From Megachile rotundata (taxonomy: Eukaryota; Arthropoda; Insecta; Hymenoptera; Megachilidae): a stretch of DNA of 64,000 bases. Below the pieces are notes generated by a model. It searched no databases, was not told where the DNA came from, and saw only the letters and a list, made by a program, of their open reading frames with translations. This document shows positions 1-14,660 of this stretch, piece after piece. The stretch is taken from assembly GCF_050947335.1 (NCBI RefSeq), contig NC_134997.1, positions 2,046,001 to 2,110,000 of the forward strand, read 5' to 3'. How positions within the stretch are numbered: the first letter of the stretch is position 1; every line of letters begins with the position of its first letter. The position numbers were made by a program, and so were the translations under genes.

Positions 1-116
1 CGATCACACAATCACGATCACACAATCACGATCACACAATCACAATCACACAACCACAACCACACAATCACACAGTCACAATCCCACAATCACGATCACA
101 CAATCACGACCACACA

Positions 117-632
117 GTCACAATCACACAATCGCAATCACAATCCCACAATCACAATCACACAATCACAGTCACACAATCACAATCACACAACCACAAC
201 CACACAATCACACAGTCAGAATCCCACAATCACGATCACCCAATCACGATCACCCAATCACGATCACCCAATCACGATCACACAATCACGATCACACTAT
301 CACGATCACAGTATCACGATCACACAATCACAGTCACACAATCACAATCACACAGTCACAAAATCACAATCACAATCACAATCACAATCACAATCACAAT
401 CACAATCATACAATCACAGTCACAATCACACAATCGCAATCACAATCCCACAATCACAATCACACAATCACAGTCACACAATCACAATCACACAACCACA
501 ACCACACAATCACACAGTCAGAATCCCACAATCACGATCACCCAATCACGATCACCCAATCACGATCACCCAATCACGATCACACAATCACGATCACACT
601 ATCACGATCACAGTATCACGATCACACAATCA
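117..632. repeat. 302-bp tandem duplication
   Basis: The segment beginning at 117 recurs at 419. Diagnostic variants are spaced exactly 302 bp apart (GTCAGAATCCC at 215 and 517), followed by three CACCCAATCACGAT monomers and the CAGTATCACG variant in both copies. The copies match for about 214 bp and diverge near 330 and 632. The equivalent variants at 13,611 and 14,371 are 760 bp apart, so this local duplication differs from its relatives. Confidence 0.8.
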
Positions 633-1940
633 CAATCACACAATCACAATCCCACAATCACAATCACACAATCACTGTCACACAATCACAATCACACAAT
701 CGCACAGTCACAATCCCACAATCACGATCACCCAACCACGATCACCCAATCACGATCACCCAATCACGATCACACAATCACGATCACACAATCACGACCA
801 CACAGTCACAATCACACAATCGCAATCACAATCCCACAATCACAATCACACAATCACATTCACACAATCACAATCACACAACCCCAACCACACAATCCCA
901 CAGTCACAATCCCACAATCACGATCACACAATCACGACCACACAGTCACGATCACACAATCGCCATCACACAATCACAATCACACAACCACAATCACACA
1001 ATCACAATCACACAATCACACAGTCACGATCCCACAGTCACGATCACACAGTTACGATCACACAATCACACAGTCACAATTCCACAATCACAATCACGCA
1101 ATCACGATCACACAATCACGATCACACAATCACGATCACACAATCACGATCACACAATCACGATCACTCAATCACGATCACACAATCACGATCACACAAT
1201 CACGATCACACAATCACGATCACACAATCACGATCACACAATCACGATCACACAATCACGATCACACAATCACGATCACACAATCACGATCACACAATCA
1301 CGATCACACAATCACAATCACACAATCACAATCACACAATCACAATCACACAATCACAATCACACAATCACAATCACACAATCACACAGTCACAAACCCA
1401 CAATCACGATCCCACAGTCACGATCACACAGTTACGATCACACAATCACAATAACACAGTCACACAATCAAAATCACAATCACAATCACACAATCACGAT
1501 CACACAATCACGATCACACAGTCACAATCACACAGTCACACAATCACGACCACACAATCACGATCACACAATCACGATCACGCAATCACGATCACACAAT
1601 CACTATCACACAATCACTATCACACAATCACGATCACACAATCACGATCACACAATCACGATCACACAATCGCACAATCACTATCACACAATCACGATCA
1701 CACAATCACGATCACACAATCACGATCTCACAGTCACACAATCACAATCACAATCACACAATAACACAGTCACAATCCCACAATCACTATCACACCATCA
1801 CAATCACACAATCGCAATCGCACAATCGCAATCGCACAATCGCAATCGCACAATCGCAATCGCACAATCGCGATCACACAAACACGATCACACAATCACG
1901 ATCACACAATCACGATCACACAATTACAATGACACAATCA

Positions 1941-2010
1941 CGATCGCACAATCACGATCGCACAATCACGATCGCACAATCACGATCGCACAATCACGAT
2001 CGCACAATCA
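1941..2010. repeat. CGATCG (PvuI-site) monomer block, 5 copies
   Basis: Five consecutive 14-bp monomers carry CGATCG (1,941 to 1,997). The block follows the marker CAATTACAATGACAC. Equivalent blocks follow the same marker, or a near copy of it, at 6,887, 15,951 and 22,301. Confidence 0.9.
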
Positions 2011-3569
2011 CGATCACACAATCACGATCACAATCACGATCACACAATCACGATCACACAATCACGATCACACAATCACGATCACACAATCACGATCACA
2101 CAATCACAATCACACAATCACAATCACACAATCACAATCGCACAATCACAATCACAATCACAATCACACAATCACAATCACACAATCACGATCACACAAT
2201 CACGATCACACAATCACAATCACACAATCACACAGTCACAAACCCACAATCACGATCACACAAACACGATCACACAGTCACGATCACACAATCACAATAA
2301 CACAGTCACACAATCACAATCACAATCACAATCACACAATCACGATCACACAGTCACACTCACACAGTCACACAATCACGATCACACAATCACGATCACG
2401 CAATCACGATCACACAATCACTATCACACAATCACGATCACACAATCACGATCACACAGTCACAATCACACAGTCACACAATCACGATCACACAATCACG
2501 ATCACACAATCACGATCACGCAATCACGATCACACAATCACTATCACACAATCACTATCACACAATCACACAATCACTATCACACAATCACGATCACACA
2601 ATCACGATCACACAATCACGATCACACAATCACGATCACACAATCACGATCTCACAGTCACACAATCACAATCACAATCACACAATAACACAGTCACAAT
2701 CCCACAATCACTATCACACAATCACAATCACACAACCACAATCACACAACCTCAATCACACAATCACAATCCCAAAATCACAACCACACAATCACAGTCA
2801 CACAATCACAATCACAATCACAATCACAATGACAATCACAATCACACAATCACACAGTCACAATTCCACAATCACAATCACACAATCACAATCACACAAT
2901 CACGATCACACAATCACGATCACACAATCACGATCACACAATCACGATCACTCAATCACGATCACACAATCACGATCACACAATCACGATCACACAATCA
3001 CGATCACACAATCACGATCACACAATCACGATCACACAATCACGATCACACAATCACGATCACACAATCACGATCGCACAATCACAGTCACACAAACACA
3101 ATCACACAATCACACAATCACGATCACACAATCACGATCACACAATCACGATCACACAATCACGATCACACAATCACGATCACACAATCACAATCACACA
3201 ATCACAATCACACAATCACAATCACACAATCACCATCACACAATCACCATCACACAGTCACAATAACACATACACACAATCACCATCACACAATCCCGAC
3301 CACACAATCACGATCACACAATCACAATCACACAGTCACACAAATACAATCACAATCACACAATCACACAGTCACAATCGCACAATCACGATCACACAAG
3401 CACGATCACACTGTCGCGATCACACAGTTGCGATCACACAATCACAATCACACAATCACAATCACACAATCGCAATAACACAATCGCAATAACACAATCA
3501 CAATCACACAATCACAATCACACAATCACAATAACACATTCACACAATCACGATCACACAATCACAATC

Positions 3570-5984
3570 ACACAACCACAACCACACAATCACACAGTCA
3601 GAATCCCACAATCACGATCACCCAATCACGATCACCCAATCACGATCACCCAATCACGATCACACAATCACGATCACACTATCACGATCACAGTATCACG
3701 ATCACACAATCACAATCACACAATCACAATCCCACAATCACAATCACACAATCACAGTCACACAATCACAATCACACAATCGCACAGTCACAATCCCACA
3801 ATCACGATCACCCAACCACGATCACCCAATCACGATCACCCAATCACGATCACACAATCACGATCACACAATCACGACCACACAGTCACAATCACACAAT
3901 CGCAATCACAATCCCACAATCACAATCACACAATCACATTCACACAATCACAATCACACAACCCCAACCACACAATCCCACAGTCACAATCCCACAATCA
4001 CGATCACACAATCACGACCACACAGTCACGATCACACAATCGCCATCACACAATCACAATCACACAACCACAATCACACAATCACAATCACACAATCACA
4101 CAGTCACAAACCCACAATCACGATCCCACAGTCACGATCACACAGTTACGATCACACAATCACAGTCACAATCTCACAATCACGATCACACAATCACCAT
4201 CACACAATCACGATCGCACAATCACGATCACACAATCACACAATCACAATTCCACAATCACAATCACACAATCACGATCACACAATCACGATCACACAAT
4301 CACGATCACACAATCACGATCACACAATCACGATCACTCAATCACGATCACACAATCACGATCACACAATCACGATCACACAATCACGATCACACAATCA
4401 CGATCACACAATCACGATCACACAATCACAATCACACAATCACAATCACACAATCACAATCACACAATCACAATCACACAATCACAATCACACAATCACA
4501 ATCACACAATCACACAGTCACAAACCCACAATCACGATCCCACAGTTACGATCACACAATCACAATAACACAGTCACACAATCAAAATCACAATCACAAT
4601 CACACAATCACGATCACACAATCACGATCACACAGTCACAATCACACAGTCACACAATCACGACCACACAATCACGATCACACAATCACGATCACGCAAT
4701 CACGATCACACAATCACTATCACACAATCACTATCACACAATCACGATCACACAATCACGATCACACAATCACGATCACACAATCACGATCACACAATCG
4801 CACAATCACTATCACACAATCACGATCACACAATCACGATCACACAATCACGATCACACAATCACGATCACACAATCACAATCACACAATCACAATCACA
4901 CAATCACAATCGCACAATCACAATCACACAGTCACAAACCCACAATCACGATCACACAAACACGATCACACAGTCACGATCACACAATCACAATAACACA
5001 GTCACACAATCACAATCACAATCACAATCACACAATCACGATCACACAGTCACACTCACACAGTCACACAATCACGATCACACAATCACGATCACGCAAT
5101 CACGATCACACAATCACTATCACACAATCACGATCTCACAGTCACACAATCACAATCACAATCACACAATAACACAGTCACAATCCCACAATCACTATCA
5201 CACAATCACAATCACACAACCACAATCACACAACCTCAATCACACAATCACAATCCCAAAATCACAACCACACAATCACAGTCACGCAATCACGATCACA
5301 CAATTACAATCACACAGTCACACAATCACAATCACACAATCACACAGTCAGAATCCCACAATTGCGATCACACAATCACGATCACACAATTACGACGACA
5401 CAATCACGCTCACACAATCACGATCACACAATCACTATCACACAATCACTATCACACAATCACTATCACACAATCACGATCACACAATCACACAATCACG
5501 ATCACACAATCACGATCACACAATCACGATCACACAATCACGATCACACAATCACGATCACACAATCACAATCACACAATCACAATCACACAATCACAAT
5601 CACACAATCACCATCACACAATCACCATCACACAGTCACAATAACACATACACACAATCACCATCACACAATCCCGACCACACAATCACGATCACACAAT
5701 CACAATCACACAGTCACACAAATACAATCACAATCACACAATCACACAGTCACAATCGCACAATCACGATCACACAAGCACGATCACACAGTCGCGATCA
5801 CACAGTTGCGATCACACAATCACAATCACACAATCACAATCACACAATCGCAATAACACAATCGCAATAACACAATCACAATCACACAATCACAATCACA
5901 CAATCACAATAACACATTCACACAATCACGATCACACAATCACAATCACACAGTCACACAATCACAATCACAATCACAATCACA
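3570..5984. repeat. Left higher-order unit L2 (about 3.08 kb from L1)
   Basis: It repeats the variant order of L1: GTCAGAATCCC at 3,597, CGCACAGTCAC at 3,781 and CACATTCACAC near 3,936 all lie 3,080 bp from their L1 partners. An insertion of about 90 bp near 4,160-4,245 then shifts the register. It includes the CAATTGCGATC marker near 5,360 and ACGACGACAC near 5,393, which recur in all later domains. The AATAACACATTC tag is at 5,908. No gene is seen. Confidence 0.7.
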
Positions 5985-6644
5985 ATGACAATCACAATCA
6001 CACAATCACACAGTCACAATTCCATAATCACAATCACACAATCACAATCACACAATCACGATCACACAATCACGATCACACAATCACGATCACACAATCA
6101 CGATCACTCAATCACGATCACACAATCACGATCACACAATCACGATCACACAATCACGATCACACAATCACGATCACACAATCACGATCACACAATCACG
6201 ATCACACAGTCACACAATCACGATCACACAATCACGATCACACAATCACGATCACGCAATCATGATCACACAATCACTATCACACAATCACTATCACACA
6301 ATCACGATCACACAATCACACAGTCACAAACCCACAATCACGATCCCACAGTCACGATCACACAGTTACGATCACACAATCACAATAACACAGTCACACA
6401 ATCAAAATCACAATCACAATCACACAATCACGATCACACAATCACGATCACACAGTCACAATCACACAGTCACACAATCACGACCACACAATCACGATCA
6501 CACAATCACGATCACGCAATCACGATCACACAATCACTATCACACAATCACTATCACACAATCACAGTCACACAATCACAATCACAATCACACAATAACA
6601 CAGTCACAATCCCACAACCACTATCACACCATCACAATCACACA

Positions 6645-6784
6645 ATCGCAATCGCACAATCGCAATCGCACAATCGCAATCGCACAATCGCAGTCGCACA
6701 ATCGCAATCGCACAATCGCAATCGCACAATCGCGATCGCCCAATCGCGATCGCGCAATCGCGATCGCGCAATCACGATCGCACA
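6645..6784. repeat. CpG-dense block with GCGATCGC palindromes
   Basis: CAATCGCAATCGCA monomers lead into CAATCGCGATCGCG monomers. GCGATCGC (AsiSI site) occurs at 6,732, 6,746 and 6,760, and the 10-bp palindrome CGCGATCGCG occurs at 6,745 and 6,759. This is one of the most CpG-rich parts of the window. GCGATCGC also equals the cyanobacterial HIP1 octamer, but here it is just a monomer state. Confidence 0.9.
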
Positions 6785-6886
6785 ATCACGATCCCACAAT
6801 CACGATCACACAAACACGATCACACAATCACGATCACACAATCACGATCACACAATCACGATCACACAATTACAATGACAGAATCA

Positions 6887-6984
6887 CGATCGCACAATCA
6901 CGATCGCACAATCACGATCGCACAATCACGATCGCACAATCACGATCGCACAATCACGATCGCACAATCACGATCGCACAATCA
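6887..6984. repeat. CGATCG monomer block, 7 copies
   Basis: CGATCG recurs every 14 bp from 6,887 to 6,971. It is homologous to the 5-copy blocks at 1,941, 15,951 and 22,301, with two more monomers. Confidence 0.9.
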
Positions 6985-7604
6985 CGATCACAATCACGAT
7001 CACACAATCACGATCACACAATCGAGATCACACAATCACGATCACACAATCACGATCACACAATCACGATCACACAATCACGATCACACAATCACAATCA
7101 CACAATCACAATCACACAATCACAATCACAATCACAATCACACAATCACAATCACACAATCACGATCACACAATCACAATCACACAATCACACAGTCGCA
7201 AACCCACAATCACGATCACACAAACACGATCACACAGTCACGATCACACAATCACAATAACACAGTCACACAATCACAATCACAATCACACAATCACGAT
7301 CACACAGTCACACTCACACAGTCACACAATCACGATCACACAATCACGATCACGCAATCACGATCACACAATCACTATCACACAATCACGATCACACAAT
7401 CACGATCACACAGTCACAATCACACAGTCACACAATCACGATCACACAATCACGATCACACAATCACGATCACGCAATCACGATCACACAATCACTATCA
7501 CACAATCACTATCACACAATCACACAATCACTATCACACAATCACGATCACACAATCACGATCACACAATCACGATCACACAATCACGATCACACAATCA
7601 CGAT

Positions 7605-8613
7605 CATACAACCACAACCACACAATCACACAGTCACAATCCCACAATCACGATCACACAATCACAACCACACAGTCACAATCACACAATCGCAATCACT
7701 ATCCCACAATCACAATCACATAATCACAGTCACACAATCACAATCACACAACCACAACCACACAATCACATAGTCACAATCCCACAATCACGATCACACA
7801 ATCACGACCACACTATCACGATCACACAATCACAGTCACACAATCACAATCACACAGTCACACAATCACAATCACAGTCACAATCACAATCACAATCACA
7901 CAATCACAGTCACGATCACACAATCACAGACACACAATCACAATCACACAATCACAATCACACAACCACAACCACACAATCACACAGTCACAATCCCACA
8001 ATCACGATCACACAATCACGACCACACTATCACGATCACACAATCACAGTCACACAATCACAATCACACAGTCACACAATCACAATCACAGTCACAATCA
8101 CAATCACAATCACACAATCACAGTCACGATCACACAATCACAGTCACACAATCACAATCACACAGTCACACAATCATAATCACAATCACAATCACAATCA
8201 CAGTCACACAATCACAATCACACAGTCACACAATCACAATCACACAATCACACAGTCACAATCCCACAATTGCGATCACACAATCACGATCACACAATTA
8301 CGACGACACAATCACGCTCACACAATCACGATCACACAATCACTATCACACAATCACTATCACACAATCACGATCACACAATCACGATCACACAATCACA
8401 ATCACAATCACAATCACACAATCACGATCACACAATCACAATCACAATCACAATCACACAATCACGATCACACAATCACGATCGCACAATCACAGTCACA
8501 CAATCATAATCACACAATCACACAATCACAATCACACAATCACGATCACACAATCACGATCACACAATCACGATCACACAATCACGATCACACAATCACG
8601 ATCACACCATCAC
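7605..8613. repeat. Truncated copy of the 1,368-bp unit
   Basis: It begins with GATCATACAACC and runs through the same order of variants as the two units that follow (CAGTCACAATCACAA tracts, CATAATCAC), but reaches the next GATCATACAACC after only about 1,009 bp. It also carries the CAATTGCGATC and ACGACGACAC markers near 8,270-8,303. No gene is seen. Confidence 0.7.
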
Positions 8614-9981
8614 GATCATACAACCACAACCACACAATCACACAGTCACAATCCCACAATCACGATCACACAATCACAACCACACAGTCACAATCACACA
8701 ATCGCAATCACAATCCCACAATCACAATCACACAATCACAGTCACACAATCACAATCACACAACCACAACCACACAATCACACAGTCACAATCCCACAAT
8801 CACGATCACACAATCACGACCACACTATCACGATCACACAATCACAGTCACACAATCACAATCACACAGTCACACAATCACAATCACAGTCACAATCACA
8901 ATCACAATCACACAATCACAGTCACGATCACACAATCACAGTCACACAATCACAATCACACAGTCACACAATCATAATCACAATCACAATCACAATCACA
9001 GTCACACAATCACAATCACACAGTCACACAATCATAATCACAATCACAATCACAATCACAATCACACAATCACAGTCACGATCACACAATCACAATCACA
9101 CAATCACAATCCCACAATCACGATCACACAATCACGACCACACAATCACGATCACACAATCACGATCACATAATCACGATCACACAATCACAGTCACACA
9201 ATCATAATCACACAATCACACAATCACGATCACACAATCACGATCACACAATCACGATCACACAATCACGATTACACAATCACGATCACACAATCACGAT
9301 CACACAATCACAGTCACACAATCACAATCACACAATCACACAATCACGATCACACAATCACGATCACACAATCACGATCACACAATCACGATCACACAAT
9401 CACGATCACACAATCACAATCACACAATCACAATCACACAATCACAATCACACAATCACAATCACACAATCACCATCACACAATCACCATCACACAGTCA
9501 CAATAACACAATCACACAATCACGATCACACAATCCCGACCACACAATCACGATCACACAATCCCAATCACACAGTCACACAAATACAATCACAATCACA
9601 CAATCACACAGTCACAATCGCACAATCACGATCACACAAGCACGATCACACAGTCGCGATCACACAGTTGCGATCACACAATCACAATCACACAATCACA
9701 ATCACACAATCGCAATAACACAATCACAATCACACAATCACAATCACACAATCACAATAACACATTCACACAATCACGATCACACAATCACAATCCCACA
9801 ATCACGATCACACAATCACGATCACACAATCACGATCACACAATCACGATCACATAATCACGATCACACAATCACAGTCACACAATCATAATCACACAAT
9901 CACACAATCACAATCACACAATCACGATCACACAATCACGATCACACAATCACGATCACACAATCACGATCACACAATCAC
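8614..9981. repeat. 1,368-bp higher-order unit, copy 1
   Basis: GATCATACAACC at 8,614 recurs at 9,982, and CAGTCACACAATCATAATCA at 9,021 recurs at 10,389, both 1,368 bp apart. The unit contains two CATAATCAC hexamer tracts, a CAATCACCATCAC pair and the AATAACACATTC tag at 9,756. Confidence 0.82.
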
Positions 9982-11150
9982 GATCATACAACCACAACCA
10001 CACAATCACACAGTCACAATCCCACAATCACGATCACACAATCACAACCACACAGTCACAATCACACAATCGCAATCACAATCCCACAATCACAATCACA
10101 CAATCACAGTCACACAATCACAATCACACAACCACAACCACACAATCACACAGTCACAATCCCACAATCACGATCACACAATCACGACCACACTATCACG
10201 ATCACACAATCACAGTCACACAATCACAATCACACAGTCACACAATCACAATCACAGTCACAATCACAATCACAATCACACAATCACAGTCACGATCACA
10301 CAATCACAGTCACACAATCACAATCACACAGTCACACAATCATAATCACAATCACAATCACAATCACAGTCACACAATCACAATCACACAGTCACACAAT
10401 CATAATCACAATCACAATCACAATCACAATCACACAATCACAGTCACGATCACACAATCACAATCACACAATCACAATCCCACAATCACGATCACACAAT
10501 CACGATCACACAATCACGATCACATAATCACGATCACACAATCACAGTCACACAATCATAATCACACAATCACACAATCACGATCACACAATCACGATCA
10601 CACAATCACGATTACACAATCACGATCACACAATCACGATCCCACAATCACAGTCACACAATCACAATCACACAATCACACAATCACGATCACACAATCA
10701 CGATCACACAATCACGATCACACTATCACGATCACACAATCACGATCACACAATCACAATCACACAATCACAATCACACAATCACAATCACACAATCACA
10801 ATCACACAATCACCATCACACAATCACCATCACACAGTCACAATAACACAATCACACAATCACGATCACACAATCCCGACCACACAATCACGATCACACA
10901 ATCACAATCACACAGTCACACAAATACAATCACAATCACACAGTCACAATCGCACAATCACGATCACACAAGCACGATCACACAGTCGCGATCACACAGT
11001 TGCGATCACACAATCACAATCACACAATCACAATCACACAATCGCAATAACACAATCACAATCACACAATCACAATAACGCATTCACACAATCACGATCA
11101 CACAATCACAATCACACAGTCACACAATCACAATCACAATCACAATCACA
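9982..11150. repeat. 1,368-bp higher-order unit, copy 2 (3' part altered)
   Basis: It matches copy 1 at a 1,368-bp offset over its first part. By the CAGTTGCGATC variant (9,667 against 10,999) the offset has dropped to 1,332, so short deletions have accumulated. The boundary tag appears as AATAACGCATTC at 11,074, a variant shared only with 11,998. Confidence 0.75.
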
Positions 11151-12074
11151 ATGACAATCACAATCACACAATCACACAGTCACAATTACTCAATCACGAT
11201 CACACAATCCCGATCACACAGTCACGATCACGCAATCACGATCACACAATCACCGTCACACAATCACAATCACACAGTCACACTATCACAATCACAATCA
11301 CACAATCACAATCACACAATCACAATCAAACAATCACAATCAAACAATCACAATCGCACAATCACGATCGCACAATCACGATCGCACAATCACGATCGCA
11401 CAATCACGATCGCACAATCACGATCGCACAATCACGATCGCACAATCACGATCGCACAATCACGATCGCACAATCACGATCGCACAATCACGATCGCACA
11501 ATCACGATCGCACAATCACGATCGCACAATCACGATCGCACAATCACGATCGCACAATCCCGATCGCACAATCACGATCGCACAATCACGATCGCACAAT
11601 CACGATCGCACAATCACGATCACACAATCACCATCACACAATCACAATCACACAATCACAATCACACAATCACAATCACACAATCACAATCACACAATCA
11701 CAATCACACAATCACCATCACACAATCACCATCACACAGTCACAATAACACAATCACACAATCACGATCACACAATCCCGACCACACAATCACGATCACA
11801 CAATCACAATCACACAGTCACACAAATACAATCACAATCACACAATCACACAGTCACAATCGCACAATCACGATCACACAAGCACGATCACACAGTGGCG
11901 ATCACACAGTTGCGATCACACAATCACAATCACACAATCACAATCACACAATCGCAATAACACAATCACAATCACACAATCACAATCACACAATCACAAT
12001 AACGCATTCACACAATCACGATCACACAATCACAATCACACAGTCACACAGTCACAGTCACAATCACAATCACA
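11151..12074. repeat. 924-bp duplication, copy 1
   Basis: Diagnostic variants recur 924 bp downstream: CAATGACAATCAC at 11,151 and 12,075, AATTACTC at 11,184 and 12,108, and the first CGATCG at 11,365 and 12,289. The AATTACTC marker otherwise appears only in the right domain from 47,217, so this segment links the left and right parts of the array. Confidence 0.85.
11365..11616. repeat. CGATCG monomer block, 18 copies
   Basis: CGATCG occurs every 14 bp from 11,365 to 11,603, giving 18 copies of CACGATCGCACAAT with one CCCGATCG variant. The equivalent position in the 924-bp paralogue (12,289) has only three. The block is nearly homogeneous, suggesting recent local amplification. Confidence 0.93.
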
Positions 12075-12476
12075 ATGACAATCACAATCACACAATCACA
12101 CAGTCACAATTACTCAATCACGATCACACAATCCCGATCACACAGTCACGATCACGCAATCACGATCACACAATCACCGTCACACAATCACAATCACACA
12201 GTCACACTATCACAATCACAATCACACAATCACAATCACACAATCACAATCAAACAATCACAATCAAACAATCACAATCGCACAATCACGATCGCACAAT
12301 CACGATCGCACAATCACGATCGCACAATCACGATCACACAATCACAACCACACAATCACACAGTCACAATCTCACAATCACGATCACACAATCGCAATCA
12401 CAATCCCACAATCACAATGACACAATCACAGTCACGATCACACAATCACAATCACACAATCTCAATCCCACAATCA
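12075..12476. repeat. 924-bp duplication, copy 2 (truncated)
   Basis: It repeats 11,151 onward through the AAACAATCACAATC variants, then has only three CGATCG monomers (12,289, 12,303, 12,317) before passing into CACAACCACAC and CCCACAATCACAATGAC variants not found at that place in copy 1. Confidence 0.82.
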
Positions 12477-12665
12477 CAATCGCACAATCACAATCGCACT
12501 ATCACAATCGCACTATCACAATCGCACAATCACAATCACACAATCACAATCGCGCAGTCCCAATCGCACTGTCACAATCGCACTGTCACAATCCCACAAT
12601 CACAATCGCACAATCACAATCGCACTATCACAATCGCACTATCACAATCGCACTATCACAATCAC
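12477..12665. repeat. Locally private CGCACTATCACAAT block
   Basis: This stretch contains about seven monomers of CGCACTATCACAAT or CGCACTGTCACAAT type, in which CGC precedes ACTATC or ACTGTC. I saw this combination nowhere else in the window. It lies just before the 6.35-kb duplication. Confidence 0.8.
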
Positions 12666-12887
12666 ACGATCACAATCACACGATGACAATCACACTATCA
12701 CGATCACACAATCACAGTCACACAATCACAATCACACAGTCACACAATCACAATCACACAATCACAGTCACGATCACACAATCACAATCACACAATCTCA
12801 ATCCCACAATCACAATCACACAATCACAGTCACACAATCACAATCACACAATCACACAGTCACGATCCCACAATCACGATCACACAA
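12666..12887. repeat. Monomer stretch leading to the 6.35-kb duplication
   Basis: This is a mixed stretch of CACACGATCACAATC, CAGTCAC and hexamer monomers with one GATGACAC variant at 12,683. It is not shared with the sequence preceding the second 6.35-kb copy, which places the left edge of the duplication at about 12,888. Confidence 0.7.
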
Positions 12888-12960
12888 TCACGACCACACA
12901 ATCACGATGACACAATCACGATCACACAATCACAATCACACAATCACAATCACACAATCG

Positions 12961-13110
12961 CAATCCCACAATCGCAATCATACAATCGCAATCACACAAT
13001 CGCAATCACACAAACGCGATCACACGATCGCGATCACACGATCGCGATCACACGATCGCGATCACACGATCGCGATCACACGATCACGATCACACGATCA
13101 CGATCACACT
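12961..13110. repeat. CACACGATCGCGAT block
   Basis: CAATCGCAATCACA monomers grade into four CGATCGCGATCACA monomers and then CGATCACGATCACA monomers. The phase differs from the later TCGCGA blocks because the octamer begins CGATC instead of CAATC. It is repeated at 19,311-19,460 with one C-to-T change at 19,417. Confidence 0.88.
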
Positions 13111-13370
13111 ATCACGATCACACAATCACAGTCACACAATCACAATCACACAGTCACACAATCACAATCACACAATCACAGTCACACAATCACAATCACA
13201 CAATCACACAGTCACGATCCCACAATCACGATCACACAATCACGATCACACAATCACGATCACACAATCACGATCACACAATCACGATCACACAATCACG
13301 ATCACACAATCACGACCACACAATCACGACCACACAATCACGACCACACAATCACGATCACACTATCACG

Positions 13371-14116
13371 ATGACACAATCACGATCACACAATCACGAT
13401 CACACAATCACGATCACACAATCACGATCACACAATCACAATCACACAACCACAACCACACAATCACACAGTCACAATCCCACAATCACGATCACACAAT
13501 CACGACCACACAGTCACAATCACACAATCGCAATCACAATCCCACAATCACAATCACACAATCACAGTCACACAATCACAATCACACAACCACAACCACA
13601 CAATCACACAGTCAGAATCCCACAATCACGATCACCCAATCACGATCACCCAATCACGATCACCCAATCACGATCACACAATCACGATCACACTATCACG
13701 ATCACAGTATCACGATCACACAATCACAGTCACACAATCACAATCACACAGTCACAAAATCACAATCACAATCACAATCACAATCACAATCACAATCACA
13801 ATCATACAATCACAGTCACGATCACACAATCACAATCACACAATCACAATCCCACAATCACAATCACACAATCACAGTCACACAATCACAATCACACAAT
13901 CACAATCACACAGTCACACAATCACAATCACACAATCACAGTCACACAATCACAATCACACAATCACACAGTCACGATCCCACAATCACGATCACACAAT
14001 CACGATCACACAATCACGATCACACAATCACGATCACACAATCACGATCACACAATCACGATCACACAATCACGACCACACAATCACGACCACACAATCA
14101 CGATCACACTATCACG
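13371..14116. repeat. About 750-bp internal duplication, left copy (first 6.35-kb unit)
   Basis: The GATGACAC variant is followed by the same variant order as from 14,117. GTCAGAATCCC lies at 13,611 and 14,371, so spacing grows from 746 to 760 bp by one monomer. It contains a hexamer tract near 13,750-13,802 ending in AATCATAC. Confidence 0.85.
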
Positions 14117-14660
14117 ATGACACAATCACGATCACACAATCACGATCACACAATCACGATCACACAATCACGATCACACAATCACGATCACACAATCACA
14201 ATCACACAACCACAACCACACAATCACACAGTCACAATCCCACAATCACGATCACACAATCACGACCACACAGTCACAATCACACAATCGCAATCACAAT
14301 CCCACAATCACAATCACACAATCACAGTCACACAATCACAATCACACAACCACAACCACACAATCACACAGTCAGAATCCCACAATCACGATCACCCAAT
14401 CACGATCACCCAATCACGATCACCCAATCACGATCACACAATCACGATCACACTATCACGATCACAGTATCACGATCACACAATCACAGTCACACAATCA
14501 CAATCACACAGTCACAAAATCACAATCACAATCACAATCACAATCACAATCACAATCACAATCATACAATCACAGTCACGATCACACAATCACAATCACA
14601 CAATCACAATCCCACAATCACAATCACACAATCACAGTCACACAATCACAATCACACAAT
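14117..14660. repeat. About 750-bp internal duplication, right copy (partial)
   Basis: It matches the preceding copy up to about 14,650. There it turns into CGCACAGTCACAATCCC and CACCCAACCACGATC variants that match 701 and 3,781 in the left domain. Confidence 0.8.

Larger units (their letters stand above)
1..3569. repeat. Left higher-order unit L1 (diverged)
   Basis: This block shares its order of diagnostic variants with the first part of the 6.35-kb duplicated unit. The CAACCACAACC segment at 51 matches 14,207, and the CGATCG block at 1,941 matches 15,951. The offset changes from 14,156 to 14,010 along the way, so indels separate the two. It also matches L2 at an offset of 3,080, for example the GTCAGAATCCC variant at 517 and 3,597. 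It ends just after the AATAACACATTC tag at 3,530. No gene is seen. Confidence 0.75.
5985..7604. repeat. Left higher-order unit L3, relative of 17.6-18.7 kb
   Basis: It starts with a CAATGACAATCAC marker and an ATTCCATAATC variant, also seen at 25,605, 26,883, 29,184, 38,055 and 43,718. The CATGATCACAC variant at 6,262 matches 17,660 and 23,996. From there the order of variants follows the 6.35-kb units, but L3 lacks their internal 456-bp duplication: the distance to the GCGATCGC block is 456 bp shorter. No gene is seen. Confidence 0.72.

Noticed and set aside
6732..6767. GCGATCGC octamers like the cyanobacterial HIP1 element
   Set aside because: They occur only as a 14-bp monomer state within the satellite and are absent from most of the window. 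A cyanobacterial genome would have them dispersed among genes.
8614..11150. Regularly spaced repeats considered as a CRISPR array
   Set aside because: There are no unique spacers. Every intervening sequence is more of the same monomer, and no cas gene is present.
12683..14120. Chain of reading frames overlapping by ATGA, resembling a translationally coupled operon (12,683, 12,907, 13,371, 14,117; again 19,257, 19,721, 20,467)
   Set aside because: The ATGA arises from one C-to-G variant (GATCACAC to GATGACAC) that ends one frame with TGA and opens another with ATG. It recurs because the segment is duplicated, not because genes are coupled.
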